DNA of 27,348 nucleotides from RGIG6353 sp045531285 (GTDB lineage: Bacteria; Bacillota; Clostridia; Oscillospirales; SIG627): the NCBI GenBank assembly GCA_045531285.1, contig JAZSDT010000120.1, forward strand, positions 1 through 27,348. Reading direction: 5' to 3'. Of this stretch, positions 24,655 to 27,348 are shown piece by piece. The position numbers and the translations under genes are program-made. Every line of letters starts with the position of its first letter. Within the stretch, counting starts at the first letter, position 1. The notes under the pieces are model-generated. The model did no database searches. It saw only the letters and a program-made list of their open reading frames with translations, and had not been told where the DNA came from.

Positions 24655-27014
24655 AAAAATTAGCAGTACTTCTTCTTGCACTCGTTACGGTTTTTACTCT
24701 TGGCTCATGCTCAAAAACCGATAACAACAAAAAAGGGCCCGAAAAAGTAGCACTTGAAAACGTGTTCCTTACAGAGAAACACTCTTTGCCGGAAGAAAGC
24801 GATATATTCAATATACGTATATCGGGTGACAAAATTTATTGTAAGGGCTCGCGCGGTGAGGAATATACCGATGAAGAGGGCAATACACAGTACAAGAACA
24901 CGGATACTGTGTACGTTACTGACAAAACCTTTTCCGAGTTCAAGGAGTTCTATCAATTTGAGAGTAAGGACTACTGGAACGAGCTTACCATGGAGAGCAG
25001 CAGCGAATATTTTGACAGCATTAACCCTGACGGTATGGGCGGCTTGTGGATAGGCATTACCAATTATATCAGTATGCCCGCCGACGAGGATAGGACCGAA
25101 TGGATAAACGAAAACAATACCATGCTTTATCATTACGATGCCGAGGGAAATCATACACGTACCATCAACTGCAGAGAGCTGCTGTCTCAGGCTCCCGACA
25201 GTACGCCTCAAACGGTGTCAAATTTTTACGTTAGCAGTGTAACGCAGGCAAAGGACGGCACTGTTTACGTACTTACAAATTCTGCAATGGCAACGGTTGA
25301 TACAAACGGAAATTTGATTGGCTTAAAGGAATATGACGACAGTAAGAACATAAACGATCTGGCAGTGCTTGAAGACGGTACTCTTCGTGCTATATGCTAC
25401 GATTGGTCGGGAGAGGAAGCCAAGGCAGAGGTAGTGGAATTTGACTCCGAGGCAAACAGCTTTAAAACGATATGTACTCTTTCCGTCAATGAAAATATAA
25501 TGCTTGACCCACAGGGAAACGTATATGTGGATGACAATTACGTTATTAGCCGTGTAGATCTTGCAACGGGAGAGAAAAAGCCCATGCTTGACTGGATAAA
25601 CTCGGATATAAACTGTGACAAGATTTTCCAGACCGTTATTCAGGACGGAGAGGTTTATACTTTTGAGTGGAATGAGGACTACACAAGCCGTTCACTGCTT
25701 CACTTAACTCCTGTAGCTGAGGGCGAGGTAATTGAAAAATATATCATAACACTTGCGGCGAATACTATTTCGGGCAATCTTAAAAATATGATAATCGATT
25801 ATAACCGCACCTCTGTAGATTACAGAATTCAGGTAAAGGCATATGGCTGGGAAGATTCCGATACGGACAAATTTGATATGGATATACTTGCAGGAGACGT
25901 ACCCGACCTTATCTGTCTTGACCGACTTAATGCCGAGAAATATGCATCAAAGGGCATCCTTGCAGACCTTGGTGCAATGCTTGACGCAGACGACGAGATA
26001 TCAAGAGAGGATTTTCTTCCAAATGTTATTGAGGCGTCCGAAATAAAGGGTAAGCTTTACAGACTTCCTGCCTCGTTCTCTGCTAGAAGTCTTATGGCAA
26101 AAAAATCTATTGTCGGAGACAGAACCTCTTGGAACTGGGATGATTTTCTTAGCGTTATGAAACAGTACCCCAACGCTGAAATGCTTTCCGAATATTCAAG
26201 ACAGACTCTTTGGAACGATTTCTTCCCTTTGATCATTGAAGATTTTATTGACTACGATACAGGCAAATCCAACTTTACCGACGGTAATTTTGCAAAATTC
26301 CTTGAATATGCAAAGTCGCTTCCTGAGGAAATTAATTGGGAGAGCTATTACGAAAACGTTGATTGGGAAGAGTACGAGGACAGATACAAGAACGATCAGG
26401 CTCTTTTGGTAGTAGCTTATCTTTCGTCTGTGAACGGTGATTATTATACGGTGGAGAATTTTGGCGAACCGGCAACCTACATAGGCTTCCCGACGTGTGA
26501 TGATAACGGTCATGCGATGTACTTTACAGCACAGTTTGCCATAGGCGAAAAGTCTATATACAAGGAACAGGCGTGGGACTTCTTGAAGATGATATTCTCG
26601 GAAGAGTATCAGACCGAATATGTTTGGGAAGTGCCTGTTATCAAGAGTGCATTTGAACAGAAAAAGCAGGAAGCAATTGACAGTGTCAACAATATGAACA
26701 GCCAACCCGATTATCCTGTGGACGAAGGAGTGGAAATTCTTCCTGCAGCAGAGAACAGCTTTGTGATGGAAAAGCCTTTACTTCCTATGCCCGGAGTTGA
26801 GAACAATGCGGAAACCAAAGCCGGAATGCTGGAACACATCGCTCAAACGGCAGATGTATTAACGTCAGCAAACCGCGTTGTACGTTACAACGACCCTATG
26901 GTTAAGGTAATATCTGACGAATGTCAGCCATACTTCGACGGAAAGAAATCCCTTGAAGAAACGTGTAAAATAATAGAGAGCAGAGTAAATCTTTATCTTG
27001 CAGAGACTATGTAA
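24651..27014 (+). CDS. Sugar-binding lipoprotein with N-terminal propeller-like region fused to SBP_bac_1
   Basis: The protein has 787 residues from the ATG at 24651, chosen because it follows AAAGGAA and opens a lipoprotein signal (MKKLAVLLLALVTVFTLGSC, lipidated C20). Residues ~25-360 are beta-rich with repeated blade-like strands (DGMGGLWIGITNY, KDGTVYVLTNSAMATVDTNG, LEDGTLRAICYDWSG, LDPQGNVYVDD), suggesting a beta-propeller. Residues ~365-787 match a family 1 solute-binding protein (NTISGNLKNMIIDYN, LAGDVPDLICLDR, KGILADLGAMLD, GKLYRLP, FAKFLEYAKSLP). The protein is anchored outside the membrane and should deliver an oligosaccharide to the permeases. The stop codon UAA directly abuts repeat copy E1. 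ATGA overlaps the preceding gene. Confidence 0.88.
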   Translation: MKKLAVLLLALVTVFTLGSCSKTDNNKKGPEKVALENVFLTEKHSLPEESDIFNIRISGDKIYCKGSRGEEYTDEEGNTQYKNTDTVYVTDKTFSEFKEFYQFESKDYWNELTMESSSEYFDSINPDGMGGLWIGITNYISMPADEDRTEWINENNTMLYHYDAEGNHTRTINCRELLSQAPDSTPQTVSNFYVSSVTQAKDGTVYVLTNSAMATVDTNGNLIGLKEYDDSKNINDLAVLEDGTLRAICYDWSGEEAKAEVVEFDSEANSFKTICTLSVNENIMLDPQGNVYVDDNYVISRVDLATGEKKPMLDWINSDINCDKIFQTVIQDGEVYTFEWNEDYTSRSLLHLTPVAEGEVIEKYIITLAANTISGNLKNMIIDYNRTSVDYRIQVKAYGWEDSDTDKFDMDILAGDVPDLICLDRLNAEKYASKGILADLGAMLDADDEISREDFLPNVIEASEIKGKLYRLPASFSARSLMAKKSIVGDRTSWNWDDFLSVMKQYPNAEMLSEYSRQTLWNDFFPLIIEDFIDYDTGKSNFTDGNFAKFLEYAKSLPEEINWESYYENVDWEEYEDRYKNDQALLVVAYLSSVNGDYYTVENFGEPATYIGFPTCDDNGHAMYFTAQFAIGEKSIYKEQAWDFLKMIFSEEYQTEYVWEVPVIKSAFEQKKQEAIDSVNNMNSQPDYPVDEGVEILPAAENSFVMEKPLLPMPGVENNAETKAGMLEHIAQTADVLTSANRVVRYNDPMVKVISDECQPYFDGKKSLEETCKIIESRVNLYLAETM

Positions 27015-27103
27015 GCGGATAGCATCCGCGGGCAAATCTCGCCTATCACAACGCTAACGATAGCCAACAAATCAAAACGGCGAGGCTGTATTAAAGCAAT
27101 TCT
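27015..27103 (+). repeat. Dispersed intergenic repeat, copy E1
   Basis: The hairpin GCGGAT-AGC-ATCCGC begins at the base after the UAA of the binding-protein gene. GGGCAAATCTCGCCTATC follows, then a variable segment, the partner GGCGAGG and the tail TATTAAAGCAATTCTT. It is tandem with E2 103 bp further on. Confidence 0.87.
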
Positions 27104-27117
27104 TTGTCACAAAAAAA

Positions 27118-27187
27118 GCGGATAGCATCCGTGGGCAAATCTCGCCTATCCCGATTTATATACATGCTCAAATAAACCAAAACCGAG
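27118..27187 (+). repeat. Dispersed intergenic repeat, copy E2 (degenerate 3' half)
   Basis: The hairpin is GCGGAT-AGC-ATCCGT, whose outer pair is G.U in plus-strand RNA. CTCGCCTATC is intact but the distal half is eroded (AAAACCGAG in place of AAACGGCGAGG). A terminator follows. Confidence 0.75.
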
Positions 27188-27197
27188 ACAAAGAAAC

Positions 27198-27230
27198 GAG
27201 GTGTAGCAAATTTTGCTACACCTCATTTTT
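27198..27230 (+). terminator. Intrinsic terminator of the transport operon
   Basis: GAGGTGTAGCAAA pairs with TTTGCTACACCTC and is followed by ATTTTTGG. It is placed after the tandem repeats, so these lie in the 3' untranslated region of the operon mRNA. Confidence 0.85.
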
Positions 27231-27240
27231 GGTATACGAA

Positions 27241-27348
27241 AACCACCTGCTAAGCAGGTGGTTCCAAAGAGGCTTATGCCGTTGAACAAAAACACCTTCT
27301 ATGATATAATGCAAGCAGGTCTAGCCAACCGCAAGCAAAATAAAATAG
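27241..27348 (+). mobile_element. Possible left end of an IS200/IS605-type element, cut by the window edge
   Basis: A perfect 10-bp hairpin AACCACCTGC-TAA-GCAGGTGGTT (27241-27263) is followed by a strong promoter and no start codon before the edge. From memory, this layout (subterminal hairpin, TTCCAAAG...GGCTTATGCC, then promoter) resembles the non-coding end in front of a tnpA gene in clostridial IS200/IS605 elements. No transposase codons are in the window, so this is inference. Confidence 0.4.
27282..27310 (+). promoter_or_regulatory. Promoter reading out of the right edge
   Basis: TTGAAC (27282-27287), a 17-bp spacer and TATAAT (27305-27310) with TG one base before it. It lies right after a terminator, so it belongs to a gene beyond the window. 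Confidence 0.75.

Noticed and set aside
19850..27014. A hidden ABC ATPase within the transport operon
   Set aside because: No Walker A, LSGGQ or Walker B pattern occurs in any frame of the operon; the ATPase must be encoded elsewhere.
27241..27263. tRNA or part of one
   Set aside because: A single hairpin with a 3-base loop; no cloverleaf arms or T-loop sequence follow.

Overview
The window looks like chromosomal DNA from an uncultured anaerobic, low-to-mid-GC Gram-positive bacterium of the class Clostridia, perhaps a gut Oscillospirales/Christensenellales-type lineage. That placement is inference. It rests on purine-rich GGAGG-type ribosome sites, near-consensus sigma-A promoters with 17-bp spacers, a formate-tetrahydrofolate ligase, a lipoprotein-type sugar-binding protein, and many cytoplasmic glycosidases. 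No tRNA, rRNA, CRISPR array or complete insertion sequence was seen.

Left part (1-13030), carbohydrate catabolism. It holds the tail of an alpha-galactosidase-like enzyme, a Gfo/Idh/MocA oxidoreductase, and a minus-strand pair (GH20-like glycosidase plus EamA/DMT transporter) divergent from an AraC regulator. A plus-strand operon follows: a beta-propeller protein, a GH2 glycosidase and nicotinate phosphoribosyltransferase. Facing it is an 888-residue putative glycosidase of no family I can name. None of the complete glycosidases has a signal peptide, so they probably act on imported oligosaccharides.

Middle part (13041-19650), housekeeping and small genes. It holds formate-tetrahydrofolate ligase, an orphan protein resembling the Anabaena sensory rhodopsin transducer fold (ASRT/DUF1362), a CNNM/CorC-type CBS membrane protein, three small minus-strand membrane proteins divergent from an XRE regulator, and an Mrp/Nbp35 Fe-S carrier ATPase.

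Right part (19653-27014), an unusual five-gene transport operon. Two MalF/MalG-type sugar permeases are followed by a 706-residue HlyD/MacA-like adaptor with a very long coiled coil, a MacB-periplasmic-core-like protein lacking the FtsX permease part, and a lipoprotein combining an N-terminal repeat (propeller-like) region with a sugar-binding domain. No ATPase gene is present. Spacing and ATGA overlaps argue for one transcript, so importer and exporter-type parts appear to be made together.

Threaded through the window is a dispersed intergenic repeat of about 100 bp: seven copies plus fragments, with tandem copies 102-106 bp apart. Its terminal hairpin changes sequence between copies while keeping base pairing. 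Strand-specific G.U pairs indicate that it acts as RNA in the hairpin-first direction. It usually lies between a stop codon (twice directly abutting UAA) and an intrinsic terminator. One copy instead begins at the predicted transcription start of the transport operon. The repeat and the hybrid transport operon are the two most interesting things here. The right edge ends in a hairpin plus a strong promoter that looks like the start of an IS200/IS605-type element.
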